Source: Oxalobacteraceae bacterium (GTDB lineage Bacteria; Pseudomonadota; Gammaproteobacteria; Burkholderiales; Burkholderiaceae_D). Taken from it: a stretch of DNA of 64,000 nt. Numbering within the stretch: position 1 is the stretch's first letter; each line of letters opens with the position of its first letter. Shown here in pieces: positions 1-8,842 of the stretch. Location of the stretch: positions 186,001-250,000 of the forward strand of contig CANCDR010000002.1 of the NCBI GenBank assembly GCA_947374865.1, written 5' to 3'. Made by a program: the position numbers and the translations under genes. The notes under the pieces were generated by a model. It made no database searches. It was given only the letters and a program-made list of their open reading frames with translations, and was not told the DNA's origin.

Positions 1-37
1 CAGCAGTAATCACCCACATACACCAACATCTGTACTC

Positions 38-529
38 ATGAAACCACCCGTTCTGGAAAACCATCCCCGTCAACTGTTAGCGACCATCGCGTGGGTACTG
101 TTAGCAGGATTTTTTTTCGCCCAGATTGAAATTCACACCGAAGGTGGCGCAGGTTGGGCCATGAATTTGCCAACCTGGCGCATCGAACATCATTGGCTAC
201 TCGATCTCTTCTGGGGCGGACGGGCCATGACGGGTTACCACGCCTGGGTGTTTCCCTTCATCGCTCTGTTATTCCATTTTCCGTTGATCTTTTTTGGCCA
301 TTGGTCGTGGCGTGCCCAAGCACGGGTCGCCAGCTGCCTGATGATATTTTGGCTGAGTGAAGATTTTCTTTGGTTTATTTGTAATCCGCTGTTTGGCTTT
401 GCCCACTTCAGCCCCGAGTATGCTACCTGGCATAAGCACTGGTTATGGGGCGCGCCGACTGATTACTGGATATTTTCACTTATTGCGATTGCTTTGTTTG
501 TCACTTCCTGCAAAAACCCACAGCGGTAA
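38..529 (+). CDS. Small polytopic membrane protein, unrecognised
   Basis: A 163-residue protein with about four hydrophobic segments (roughly residues 13-28, 66-88, 98-116 and 143-157) and many Trp and His residues between them, so probably an inner-membrane protein. I do not recognise the family. The ATG at 38 follows no strong ribosome binding site, and part of the upstream region lies outside the window. It ends 190 bases before the porin gene and shares its strand, but the gap carries its own leader, so cotranscription is not required. Codon use looks like that of its neighbours. The gene is probably real because the frame is long and has coherent transmembrane character. Confidence 0.7.
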   Translation: MKPPVLENHPRQLLATIAWVLLAGFFFAQIEIHTEGGAGWAMNLPTWRIEHHWLLDLFWGGRAMTGYHAWVFPFIALLFHFPLIFFGHWSWRAQARVASCLMIFWLSEDFLWFICNPLFGFAHFSPEYATWHKHWLWGAPTDYWIFSLIAIALFVTSCKNPQR

Positions 530-717
530 TGTTCGGACGCATCAATCAAACAAATTTAATGGCGCTTAAGGTTGTCGGCTTAAGCAAACTGACTAGATTC
601 TCAATTGCCATCACGCAATTGTCACGGAGAGGTCATTCGCTTGTCATGATGTGTATCTACACTAGCAAAGCTTTTTAATTAACAAAGCTTTATCAACCAT
701 TCACTGGAATATTTACA

Positions 718-1776
718 ATGAAAAAATCAAGCCTCGCTGCAGCACTGCTCATAGCATTTGCCGGCACTGCCTCAGCACAATCCAACGTCACGATCTACGG
801 TCTGTTAGATGTCGGCCTTGCCTCTGTGTCGAACGCAACAGCTAGCACAAGCACAGCCACTGGTGTTGCTCCTTACAGCAATGGCAATGAATTCAAAATG
901 ACCAGCGGAATTCAACAAGGTTCACGACTCGGTTTTAAAGGAACAGAAGAACTGGCCCCAGGCCTGTCCGCTGTGTTCCTGCTCGAGTCTGGCATTTTGT
1001 TCGACACAGGCGCATCTGATCAAGGCGGTACACTGTTCGGCCGTCAGGCATTTGTTGGCTTGAAAAGCACCAGCCTTGGTAGTATCACTATGGGTAATCA
1101 ATATGCCCCACAATATTTGGCATGGAAAACCATCGATCCAATGGACGACGGCATGGCTGCCAATGCAGGTTCAATCATCAATACTTCAAAGATCAAGCGT
1201 GTCAGCAATTCGGTTCTGTACACCACGCCAACCTTTGCTGGCTTTACAGCTGACCTGATCTACGGTTTAGGCGAAGTTACTGGCCTGACATCTGGCTCAC
1301 GGAATATCGGTGGTTCGCTGATCTACAAAGAAGGCCCGATCACCGTTAAGCTGGCTTACAACGAACTCAACAATGCAACGGCATTGGATGCCGCTAAAAA
1401 TACCTTGATCGGCGGCATCTACGATCTGGGCATGCTCAAATTGCACGGCACCTATGGCACGACCAAGGGTCTGGGAACTGTCGATTCAACAGAAACTTTG
1501 TTGGGCATGACAATTCCATTTGGTCCGCACACGATTTTGGGTTCCTACATCCAGAAGGATGACAAAACGGTCGCCAATAAAGATGCTAGTCAAGTCGGTT
1601 TGGGCTACACTTACTCGTTCTCCAAGCGTACTAACCTGTACACATCGTTCGCTAAAATCAGCAACAACAATGGTTCAAACTATCGTACGCTGAGCGCGAC
1701 TGCACCGATCACCGGTCAGAATGGCGCTATCGGTGGCACACAGGAAGTCAACGTAGGTATTCGTCACATTTTCTAA
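718..1776 (+). CDS. Gram-negative general porin
   Basis: A 352-residue outer-membrane beta-barrel porin of the family usual in Burkholderiales (OmpC/Omp32-like trimeric diffusion channels). Residues 1-20 are a clear Sec signal peptide ending in TASA, and the mature protein starts QSNVTIYG, typical of this family. Alternating amphipathic strands run throughout, and the protein ends in Phe (RHIF), the usual signal for outer-membrane assembly. The length is normal for a 16-strand porin. The gene stands alone: about 190 bases of leader precede it and an intrinsic terminator follows. The specificity of the channel cannot be read from the sequence. Confidence 0.95.
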   Translation: MKKSSLAAALLIAFAGTASAQSNVTIYGLLDVGLASVSNATASTSTATGVAPYSNGNEFKMTSGIQQGSRLGFKGTEELAPGLSAVFLLESGILFDTGASDQGGTLFGRQAFVGLKSTSLGSITMGNQYAPQYLAWKTIDPMDDGMAANAGSIINTSKIKRVSNSVLYTTPTFAGFTADLIYGLGEVTGLTSGSRNIGGSLIYKEGPITVKLAYNELNNATALDAAKNTLIGGIYDLGMLKLHGTYGTTKGLGTVDSTETLLGMTIPFGPHTILGSYIQKDDKTVANKDASQVGLGYTYSFSKRTNLYTSFAKISNNNGSNYRTLSATAPITGQNGAIGGTQEVNVGIRHIF

Positions 1777-1822
1777 GACTAGCGCCGGTATCAAGGCACT
1801 ATTGTCATAGACCGCAACATAG

Positions 1823-1864
1823 AAAACCCTACGAGTGGATGTTCAGCTTGTAGGGTTTTTTTTC
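1823..1864 (+). terminator. Intrinsic terminator of the porin gene
   Basis: A 10-bp stem (AAAACCCTAC at 1823-1832 with GTAGGGTTTT at 1850-1859) closes a 17-base loop and runs straight into a T-tract to 1862. It lies 47 bases after the porin stop codon. Confidence 0.9.
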
Positions 1865-2325
1865 GTCTAAAAAAATAATCATGTTCGTAGTCATCCATAC
1901 ATTTCTGAAGCATCCATACGTTTCCATTTTTTTACATGTTGACCACCGAATATATCTCGGCGCTTATGCAATAGCGATGAGAGATAGGGATGTCCAAAAT
2001 TATCTTAGGTCGAATGCTTCCGAGGGAAATATTCTCACGTCGTCTGCGGGTAGAGCGCGCCACCAGGTCGTGTCGGTAGCTGAGCGCGAATCGGAAGGAA
2101 GAATTAGGTGCCGCAGAAGGCAAATGAAAAGAGAAAAAGAGCGTCAGTGACGGGGTGGCATCGCCGGCGCGGATTAGCACCGCAAAAGGTCGCAATAAAC
2201 AAGCAAAGAGAAACGAAGAAGAAGTCCTGTAGCATCCATGTTGGACCACAAATTCACCTCGTCACGTGAGCATAGGACCAAAAGATGTGAATGTCCCAGA
2301 TTATCAGATTTTGAAAAATGACGAT
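1865..2325. other. Gap between porin and TonB receptor terminators, no supported gene
   Basis: About 460 bases between two intrinsic terminators. Short open frames exist on both strands but overlap one another, lack good ribosome binding sites and encode Arg/Ser-rich strings with no domain character. I see no convincing gene, repeat or RNA here. The purine-rich plus strand around 2095-2225 could be the relic of something lost. Confidence 0.4.
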
Positions 2326-2366
2326 AAAAAAAAGGATGTGTCCGGCGTCCAGCGCCCAACACATCC
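2326..2366 (-). terminator. Intrinsic terminator of the TonB-dependent receptor gene
   Basis: Read on the minus strand, GGATGTGT (2366-2359) pairs with ACACATCC (2341-2334) around a GC-rich loop and is followed by eight T residues (2333-2326). It lies 34 bases after the receptor stop codon. Confidence 0.9.
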
Positions 2367-2399
2367 CTCGCAAACCAAGCTATAAATTACATCAACAAA

Positions 2400-4613
2400 T
2401 TAAAAGGCCGCCGTAAAGGTCAGTGCAATACTCCGTGCAGGCAGCACTGTCAACAAATCCGCCGCTGAAGGTGCCAGTGATGAACTTGTTTTGGTGCCGG
2501 CTGCCGCGACGTCAACGATATCGTGACGATCGAACAGATTATTCACCGCCAGTTGTAGCTTGCTGGATTTTAAGAAAGCCATCGGCTGATTCACTGAATA
2601 ATTGACGAACAAGTTTGCCAGCGTTACAGGCGCGATCGTGAAGGCCTGATGCGTGCTGCCATTATCTGCGTACACTGTGCCAATACGTTTAAAGAATATC
2701 CCTGCATCCAAACCACCCGCCTGATAGTTCAAGCCCAAGGATTTGGTATCTGCTGGCGCGCCGGCAACCCACATGCCTGTGTCGTATTTGGCGCTGCCGT
2801 AGGTTTGATTCAAATACAGGCTAAAACCATTACCTAAAATGATATTGCCTTCGAGTTCAATACCCTGCGTCACCGCCGTACCGTTCAGAGTAAAGACTGG
2901 ATTGCCGGTCGTGATGTCGATGGAAGATGAATACGGATTTTCCAACGTCGTACGATAGATATCCGCATCAAATGTAAAGCCTTCCGACTTATAAACCGAC
3001 CCAAACTGCAAAGTCTTAGCTTTAGTCGGCAAAGGCGTTGACGTCACTTTGGCATTGGGTACGTCAAACACATTCGTCGATGGAATCTGGTCACCGACTG
3101 CGTATTGACCATATACCGACCAGTTTGGCTGTACGGCGTAATGCACATCGAATGATGGCATCACGTCTGTGTAGCTGACATCATTCGTCACAAATGGCGC
3201 GCCGCCAGTCGTCACAAACGTCGTCTTGTTATACACACCACCCAGGGTGCCTACCGCGCCGCCGTTATCCTGCAGATGCTTGAAGCTTTGCTTGTAGGAG
3301 GCATATTTAACGCCTGGCGTAACTTTCAATTCTTTGCTGACATTGAATGTGTATTCAATATACGGCTGGACTGTCGTCGTCTGATAAGTTTCGCTAAAAT
3401 TCGGCGTAGCGGCATCGATGCCGGTACGCGGATCGGAAGGATACTGGTAGCGATAGCTGTCAGCGTAGTCGATCCACAGACCAGCGCGCAGGGTGCCCAT
3501 GGTCGATTCCTGGCTCAGGCGAAGCACATTGCCCTTGGTGACGTAAGAGTTTAGCTTATCGACGGCGCTGGTCGTGCTGATGACTGTCGCAGAGTTGTAG
3601 TCTTGCTTATTCCAGTAGCGATAAATATAGGCCTTGTCTTCCAGTTTCCAGCCATTGCCGAGATTGGACTCCAGACCCAAATAATTAAAATCGGTGTAGA
3701 TGTTGTAACGATTAAAGCCCACATAATTTGCGTCGGTAGGATTACTCGACAGCAGATAGGTGTAATTCTCAGCTTGCACATTCGCCCGCGATACGCCTTT
3801 GATATTTGGCGTATTGGTTTTCAAATTTAAAAAAGATGTGAAACCAGTCAATAAGGTATCCGACGACAGTTCATATTGGTATTTCAAGGAAATCGCATCA
3901 CGCTTTTGTTTATTCAAGGCCTGATAGCCATCCGACTTCATCTCGTTGACATTAAAAAGCAGATTCGAGCTGTCATTCGGACCAAATTTACCTGTGGCTT
4001 CTTCCATGCCCAGCATGGTGGTGTTCCAAGTGCCTGAAGAACCATTAATCGAAGTCTGCTGCTCTTTCTTCATCAAGCGCGAGAGCAAATTGATCGATCC
4101 GACAAAGTTAGCCTGACCGATCGAGGATGCAGAACCGGGGCTACGGTCGATGACCGTACCGCCAATGAATTGGCTCGGGAAGAATACCCATGAATGGTGA
4201 CTCACGCCATTGGTATCGTTAAACGGGATACCATCAAACATGATCACGGCATTGCTATCGGAATAACCACGCATCACCGTTTTCGTATCGCCTAAACCAA
4301 CACCATTCGGGCTATAACTAAACATGCCAGGAGCCATCTGCAAAATTTGGCTGTAGTCAGCGATGGGGGAAGTAAAGTTACGGATGAACTCGTCGCTGAT
4401 CACCGACTGTGCAGAACGTGCATCCAGTGACGACTGCGAAGGTGCGCTTTTCGCGGCAGCAGGCATGGTGGAAGTGCCCGAAACAACTACGGACGGCATG
4501 TCAGGGGCTTCCTCAAGCGCAAATGCGCTTTGCATAGCGCAGGCGAGTAAGCTCAGCGCAATCTTTGCCGGTAATGTACGGATTAATTGCGCGCGACGGG
4601 GTGAATTCAGCAT
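2400..4613 (-). CDS. TonB-dependent outer membrane receptor
   Basis: A 737-residue TonB-dependent receptor that would import a scarce ligand across the outer membrane using TonB-ExbBD energy. The first ~32 residues form a signal peptide ending AFA. A candidate TonB box (MPSVVVSG, about residues 39-46) follows, then a plug domain (about 65-180, with the RGYSDSNAVIMFDGIPF region) and a 22-strand barrel ending in Phe. The start at 4613 has a good ribosome binding site (CGGAGA, about 7 bases upstream). No siderophore or cobalamin genes adjoin it, so the substrate is unknown. It is monocistronic: its own leader precedes it and a strong terminator follows. Confidence 0.93.
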   Translation of the reverse strand: MLNSPRRAQLIRTLPAKIALSLLACAMQSAFALEEAPDMPSVVVSGTSTMPAAAKSAPSQSSLDARSAQSVISDEFIRNFTSPIADYSQILQMAPGMFSYSPNGVGLGDTKTVMRGYSDSNAVIMFDGIPFNDTNGVSHHSWVFFPSQFIGGTVIDRSPGSASSIGQANFVGSINLLSRLMKKEQQTSINGSSGTWNTTMLGMEEATGKFGPNDSSNLLFNVNEMKSDGYQALNKQKRDAISLKYQYELSSDTLLTGFTSFLNLKTNTPNIKGVSRANVQAENYTYLLSSNPTDANYVGFNRYNIYTDFNYLGLESNLGNGWKLEDKAYIYRYWNKQDYNSATVISTTSAVDKLNSYVTKGNVLRLSQESTMGTLRAGLWIDYADSYRYQYPSDPRTGIDAATPNFSETYQTTTVQPYIEYTFNVSKELKVTPGVKYASYKQSFKHLQDNGGAVGTLGGVYNKTTFVTTGGAPFVTNDVSYTDVMPSFDVHYAVQPNWSVYGQYAVGDQIPSTNVFDVPNAKVTSTPLPTKAKTLQFGSVYKSEGFTFDADIYRTTLENPYSSSIDITTGNPVFTLNGTAVTQGIELEGNIILGNGFSLYLNQTYGSAKYDTGMWVAGAPADTKSLGLNYQAGGLDAGIFFKRIGTVYADNGSTHQAFTIAPVTLANLFVNYSVNQPMAFLKSSKLQLAVNNLFDRHDIVDVAAAGTKTSSSLAPSAADLLTVLPARSIALTFTAAF

Positions 4614-4637
4614 TAGATGTTCTCCGATAAGTTAAAA

Positions 4638-4675
4638 AATTCTATAGAATTGCTCAGCGCATACATTCTATGAAT
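4638..4675 (-). promoter_or_regulatory. Possible operator in the leader of the TonB receptor gene
   Basis: A perfect 14-bp palindrome AATTCTATAGAATT (4638-4651) lies 25 bases upstream of the start codon, and a related imperfect copy ATTCTATGAAT sits at 4665-4675. Paired sites in the leader of a TonB receptor suggest a regulator, but the motif is not a recognisable Fur box. It could also contain the -10 element. Confidence 0.35.
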
Positions 4676-4743
4676 TTCATGTGACCGCTTCGTTACGATC
4701 ACGACGAATCGAGAAAGAATTCTTCACCTCCGGTCGACTTTGA

Positions 4744-5511
4744 TTAGGCAGCGACCGGTTCTTTTAAATAGTGGCGGGCATAACGACTATCCAGTTTTGA
4801 TAGTGGCAGCATCATAAAAAGATCTGCGGAATGGAAATCAGGATCCCAGGCGGGATCACCACAAACCCATGCACCGCTGCGTAAGTACCCTCGAATTAGG
4901 GGCGGTATTTGTGGCTTTACATGAGGATCACGGTCATGAATCGGAAACGGCAGTCGCGGTTCGACACGGTATTCTGAGGGTGCCAGATTTTCTGCTGAAA
5001 GCGCGTGGTACAAGGCGGCTGCATTATGTCCTCCATCCGATAAGCTGACGCTCGCGCAGCCAATCAGGTATTGGCAATTTTCACGACGCATAAAGGCCGC
5101 CAGTCCTGCCCATAAGAGCATGATGACGCCGCCGCTTCGGTAATCGGGATGAATGCAAGCCCGCCCAGCTTCTGCGATCGAATCGCGTAAATGGGCCAGT
5201 CGGCTGAGATCGAATTCTTGTTCAGAATAGTAATTGCCCATGGATCGCGCGGCATGCGGACCCATGACGCGATAGGTACCGACTACTTCCAGCGTTTTGG
5301 AATCGCGCACGATTAAATGATCGCAGCACTCATCGAATGCATCCGCATCCAGTCCCGCAGAATTATTCAGATTCGACAGCCCCATGGCTTCGATAAATAC
5401 CTTATAGCGTAGACGCTGTACTTCTCTGACTTCTTCCTTGGTGGTGGCGAGGCTTAAGGTCAGCTTGGGAAAACTCGGGCTGGTGTCGGCCGAGACGGTC
5501 ACTAATCGCAT
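4744..5511 (-). CDS. OlsB-like GNAT acyltransferase (ornithine-acyl-ACP type)
   Basis: A 255-residue protein of the Acetyltransf_5/OlsB group of GNAT enzymes. These transfer a 3-hydroxyacyl chain from acyl carrier protein to the amino group of ornithine, the first step of ornithine lipid synthesis. Visible family marks are the N-terminal LRYKVFIEAMG segment (about residues 34-46), the VVGTYRVM strand (about 77-84), AGRACIHPDYR (about 117-127) and the YLIGCASVSL strand (about 148-157). No OlsA-like O-acyltransferase is adjacent, so lipid synthesis is inferred from the family rather than from context. It lies upstream of the TonB receptor on the same strand, with a 130-base gap holding regulatory-looking sequence, so they are probably separate units. 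Confidence 0.8.
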   Translation of the reverse strand: MRLVTVSADTSPSFPKLTLSLATTKEEVREVQRLRYKVFIEAMGLSNLNNSAGLDADAFDECCDHLIVRDSKTLEVVGTYRVMGPHAARSMGNYYSEQEFDLSRLAHLRDSIAEAGRACIHPDYRSGGVIMLLWAGLAAFMRRENCQYLIGCASVSLSDGGHNAAALYHALSAENLAPSEYRVEPRLPFPIHDRDPHVKPQIPPLIRGYLRSGAWVCGDPAWDPDFHSADLFMMLPLSKLDSRYARHYLKEPVAA

Positions 5512-5574
5512 ATTCTGTCCGTAGAAGTGTGGAAGCAGGTAAGAGATTAAGCCTGAATTACTTCAGCAAAATGA

Positions 5575-5611
5575 CAGTTCTGTGGCATCTTGATGACGCC
5601 ACACAGAACTG
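5575..5611. terminator. Stem-loop between ppx and the OlsB-like gene
   Basis: CAGTTCTGTG (5575-5584) pairs with CACAGAACTG (5602-5611), and the stem extends inward through GGC/GCC with a bulge. It lies downstream of ppx on the minus strand. No T-tract of any length follows on either strand, so it may be an mRNA-stabilising or Rho-independent-like element rather than a classic terminator. Confidence 0.5.
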
Positions 5612-5702
5612 ACAGAATTTGTTAATGATTGTTTTATCGCAGCGCTGTTGAGGGCTGAAAGGCAGGAATTGTTACTGCGGCGTTATGACTTAAACGCCCT
5701 AC

Positions 5703-7160
5703 TTACGTGTTCCGCTTGATCGAAAACTCAGTCCCGACTTCCGCCCAGGCTTCGCGCTCTCTTTCGAGCCAAAATGCGACGGTCGGATGGGCATCCATCC
5801 AGGTACCTCTGATTTCGAGTTCGATCTTGTTACGCATACGTAGCTTCACATCCTCAGCATCCATCTCCAGCCGCGAATGCATGAACACAACAGCCAGCCG
5901 AAACGCTAAAACGGCCTTGGAAAAATCGGCATCGGCCAGTACTTCGGATACCTTGCGCAGATTGCCCTTGTGCGCGAGGATCAAGGCGCCCATGGTGCGC
6001 TGCTCACGGGTGGTAAAGCCTGGCAAATCGGCGTTCTGCATCAAGTATGCGCCGTGCTTATGGTAGCCACTTTGCGAGATCGCTACGCCCACTTCATGTA
6101 ACAAACCGCTCCAGTACAGGTAAGGCGCGAGTGCTTCTGACGCCGGCTTTAAACTGATAAAGAGTGACTGCGCCATCCTGGCGACATTGTTCGCGCGCGG
6201 TGCATCGGCATGAAAGCGCAACATGAAACTTTGCACGGACTCTTCGCGCCGGTCTCTTTTGGTAGCGCGCAGCTGCAAATCCCATAAAACGCCCATGCGA
6301 AGGCCGGCTTCGATAGGGATCATCTGCTTAATTCCCAGTTCCTGCATCACGCCCATCAGGATGGCCAGTCCGCCCACCATCACGCTGGCGCGATCCGGCT
6401 TCATGCCGACCAAACCGATGCGGCTGATATGACCGAATTCGATCAAACGGGCTTTCAAGGCGCTTAAATTATGAAAGGATAGCGTGCCATCGCCCAAGCC
6501 GTTTTTGACGATCGCGTCAGATATGGCCCGCATCGTGCCGGATGATCCATATGCGCGCTGCCAGTTTTTAGGCTGGTAAGTCAAAGCAGCGTCTTCGAAG
6601 CGGCTGCGAGCAGACAAGATGGCTGCATCGAATGCAACACTATCAATCCGACCGTCGGGAAAGAAGGTCTGGCACTGACGAAAAGTACCGATCGTGAAGG
6701 ACTCAACCCGTTCAATCGTGGCGCCCTGGCCTAAGATGAGTTCAGTTGAGCCACCACCAATATCGATCACCAGCCGGCGTTCTGAGGCGCTACCGAGTGA
6801 GCTGGCCACGCCCATATAAATCAGGCGGCCTTCTTCTTCACCAGAGATAATTTCGATCGGGTAGCCGAGCGCTTTTTCGGCAGCAGGTAAAAACGTGGCG
6901 GCATTTTGTGCAATCCGCAGGGTGTTGGTCGCCACCACCCGCACAGCGTCCAGATCATAGGCCTCAATGAGCACACGAAAACGTGCCAGGCATTGCAAGG
7001 CGCGTGCGCTGGCTTCTGGCGTCAGATTACCCTGCGCATCGAGCCCGGCTGCCAGGCGAATCGGATCGCGGGCACTTTTTAAAATACGAATTGCATCGCC
7101 GTCGTGCTGGCCGATATGCAGCCGAAAACTATTTGAACCTAAATCTACTGCTGCAAACAT
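5703..7160 (-). CDS. ppx: Exopolyphosphatase (Ppx/GppA family)
   Basis: A 485-residue cytoplasmic enzyme that removes terminal phosphates from inorganic polyphosphate (or, in the GppA branch, from pppGpp). The N-terminal ASKHA fold shows AVDLGSNSFRLHIG (residues 4-17), the catalytic EEEGRL region near residue 110 and the phosphate loop IDIGGGSTELILG near 140. A C-terminal HD-like helical domain (from about residue 310) completes the usual Ppx length. The ATG at 7160 is the first of the frame and is placed directly at the conserved AVDLGSN start. No polyphosphate kinase lies in the window. The choice of Ppx over GppA rests on length and the C-terminal domain. Confidence 0.9.
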   Translation of the reverse strand: MFAAVDLGSNSFRLHIGQHDGDAIRILKSARDPIRLAAGLDAQGNLTPEASARALQCLARFRVLIEAYDLDAVRVVATNTLRIAQNAATFLPAAEKALGYPIEIISGEEEGRLIYMGVASSLGSASERRLVIDIGGGSTELILGQGATIERVESFTIGTFRQCQTFFPDGRIDSVAFDAAILSARSRFEDAALTYQPKNWQRAYGSSGTMRAISDAIVKNGLGDGTLSFHNLSALKARLIEFGHISRIGLVGMKPDRASVMVGGLAILMGVMQELGIKQMIPIEAGLRMGVLWDLQLRATKRDRREESVQSFMLRFHADAPRANNVARMAQSLFISLKPASEALAPYLYWSGLLHEVGVAISQSGYHKHGAYLMQNADLPGFTTREQRTMGALILAHKGNLRKVSEVLADADFSKAVLAFRLAVVFMHSRLEMDAEDVKLRMRNKIELEIRGTWMDAHPTVAFWLEREREAWAEVGTEFSIKRNT

Positions 7161-7228
7161 GCACGCGACCTTTATTACCTATTTTAATGTGAACCCGATA
7201 CCAATGGCAGCAGAAATAAACTACCCGC

Positions 7229-8677
7229 TTATTCTACGCCAACACGTCGACAGTTTGAGGTCGATTTCACCAGATCGCATTCTATTATTGGCTTTCCATC
7301 GACGGTATATTCTGTCATGTGCCAGTCTGATTTTTTTGCCGTTAATAGAGCAAAACCGTAAGCAGAACGGGTCAGGAATGATGCCACCATTGCGCCGGGT
7401 GAAGGCTGAGCACCGGCAGGCAAGACCTCTGGCAGCGCACCTTCGTTTTGCGAACCGCTATTACCGAGCACGAAGCTGGTCGGATGCTGACTGCTAAAGT
7501 TAAGCGCTTCAAACAAATGTACATGGCCATGCATGGCGACGTCGATCTCGTCGCCGAACAGACGGCCCGGATGCAGCGTCCGCATCACTGACTGCAAACC
7601 CGGATTGCCATTGTAGATTTTGCCAGGCTGTGATGCAGGGGCGAACGCTAATACTGGGTGATGACTGAGAAAGAAGTTGTGCGACATCTTGCCTGAGAGC
7701 TGATCGACCTGCTGCAGGGCGGATAAAAATTTGCCATAGGCGGTATCGCCGGGACGCAGATCCTTGGTGCCGGTGCGGGAAGAATCGAACACGATCAACT
7801 GTGTATCGGCATTTAATGGCACGCCATATGGATCTGGAAAATCAGCCTCGTCGTCATTTGCCGGATCATTACATGAGCGCGCCGCCGACCAGGGCTGCAC
7901 GGCGAAGAATCGATACCAGCCCTGTCCGGCACGCGCACAGCTTTCATGATTACCGCGCACAAAAACCCAAGGAGCGATTTTCAGCAGCGGCTGCGCCGGC
8001 TGGAAAAAATCGGCCGTCCAGGCGTCCATGCCATAGCCCCACGGACTACCGGCACAGCCGGCTAAAGTTGCCGGACAAGGACTCTCACGATAATGCATGT
8101 CGCCGATGTGGATCACCAGATCGGGCTTGAGCGCTGCGGCACTTTTGACCACCTCAGCGAAGGGCCAATCCTTGGCGTCGTTACAAAGCTGAAATGCTTG
8201 TTCCGATGCTTTTAAGCGGCAGCCTGTATCGGCAATGATCAGAATACGCTGCGCTACGGCAGGTGCGAGCGGCAATGATACGCCCCCCACCTTGGCACTC
8301 GTCGTACCACGAGGCAGTGGCGCTTCGCAGCTGCGCAGGGGAAAAACCGCCGCTTTAGTATCCTTTTGGGCGCCGCTACGCAAAGGCATGGTGCCTGGCG
8401 CTGCGCGCAATTGCATGGCTTGCGTTTGTCCGTCGATGCTAATTTCCGGACAGCGATCGGCACTGGTGATCACCCGTGCGCTGGCATTACCGTCCTTGGT
8501 CTGCACGGTAAAAGCGCTGTGAATCCCGGCGTCAGGCGAGCTAAGCGAGGTCGACGCTGACAGACCGGCACAGCCATTCAGACCGAGGAGGAGTCCAAGG
8601 AGGCTACCGATCCATGCTGAAGCACGCAAAGTAGCTAAAGTACCTACGGGGTAAGAGAACATTGGACTTTCTTTCAT
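7229..8677 (-). CDS. Metallophosphoesterase, probable lipoprotein
   Basis: About 482 residues. Metal-binding motifs of the calcineurin-like phosphoesterase fold are visible: IADTGCR near residue 148, HIGDMHY near 190, VRGNHESC near 240, SHHPVL near 338 and MHGHVHLFE near 386. The N-terminus is hydrophobic and ends in a lipobox-like LNGC, so the protein is probably anchored in a membrane and acts in the periplasm. The frame is open to 8725, but the ATG at 8677 (or 8662) is preferred: each has an AAAGAA-type ribosome binding site and puts the hydrophobic segment at the right place. The substrate is unknown. It resembles purple-acid-phosphatase-like enzymes more than Ser/Thr protein phosphatases. 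Confidence 0.82.
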   Translation of the reverse strand: MKESPMFSYPVGTLATLRASAWIGSLLGLLLGLNGCAGLSASTSLSSPDAGIHSAFTVQTKDGNASARVITSADRCPEISIDGQTQAMQLRAAPGTMPLRSGAQKDTKAAVFPLRSCEAPLPRGTTSAKVGGVSLPLAPAVAQRILIIADTGCRLKASEQAFQLCNDAKDWPFAEVVKSAAALKPDLVIHIGDMHYRESPCPATLAGCAGSPWGYGMDAWTADFFQPAQPLLKIAPWVFVRGNHESCARAGQGWYRFFAVQPWSAARSCNDPANDDEADFPDPYGVPLNADTQLIVFDSSRTGTKDLRPGDTAYGKFLSALQQVDQLSGKMSHNFFLSHHPVLAFAPASQPGKIYNGNPGLQSVMRTLHPGRLFGDEIDVAMHGHVHLFEALNFSSQHPTSFVLGNSGSQNEGALPEVLPAGAQPSPGAMVASFLTRSAYGFALLTAKKSDWHMTEYTVDGKPIIECDLVKSTSNCRRVGVE

Positions 8678-8842
8678 TGGGCTTCTTTCATTATGCATTC
8701 CCGACAATAGGAGCATACGCCTCATCGTAATGGCTAATTATGACAAGACAATGAAGCACTGAACCATCAGAACAAATATCGCTGCGCACATCGCACCTTG
8801 GATGATGATCGGCTCAACGTCGAGTCAGCACTGAAGCGTGAA

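Noticed and set aside
1881..2362. Three short open frames on both strands between porin and TonB receptor
   Set aside because: They overlap one another, lack ribosome binding sites and have no domain-like composition; they lie between two terminators.
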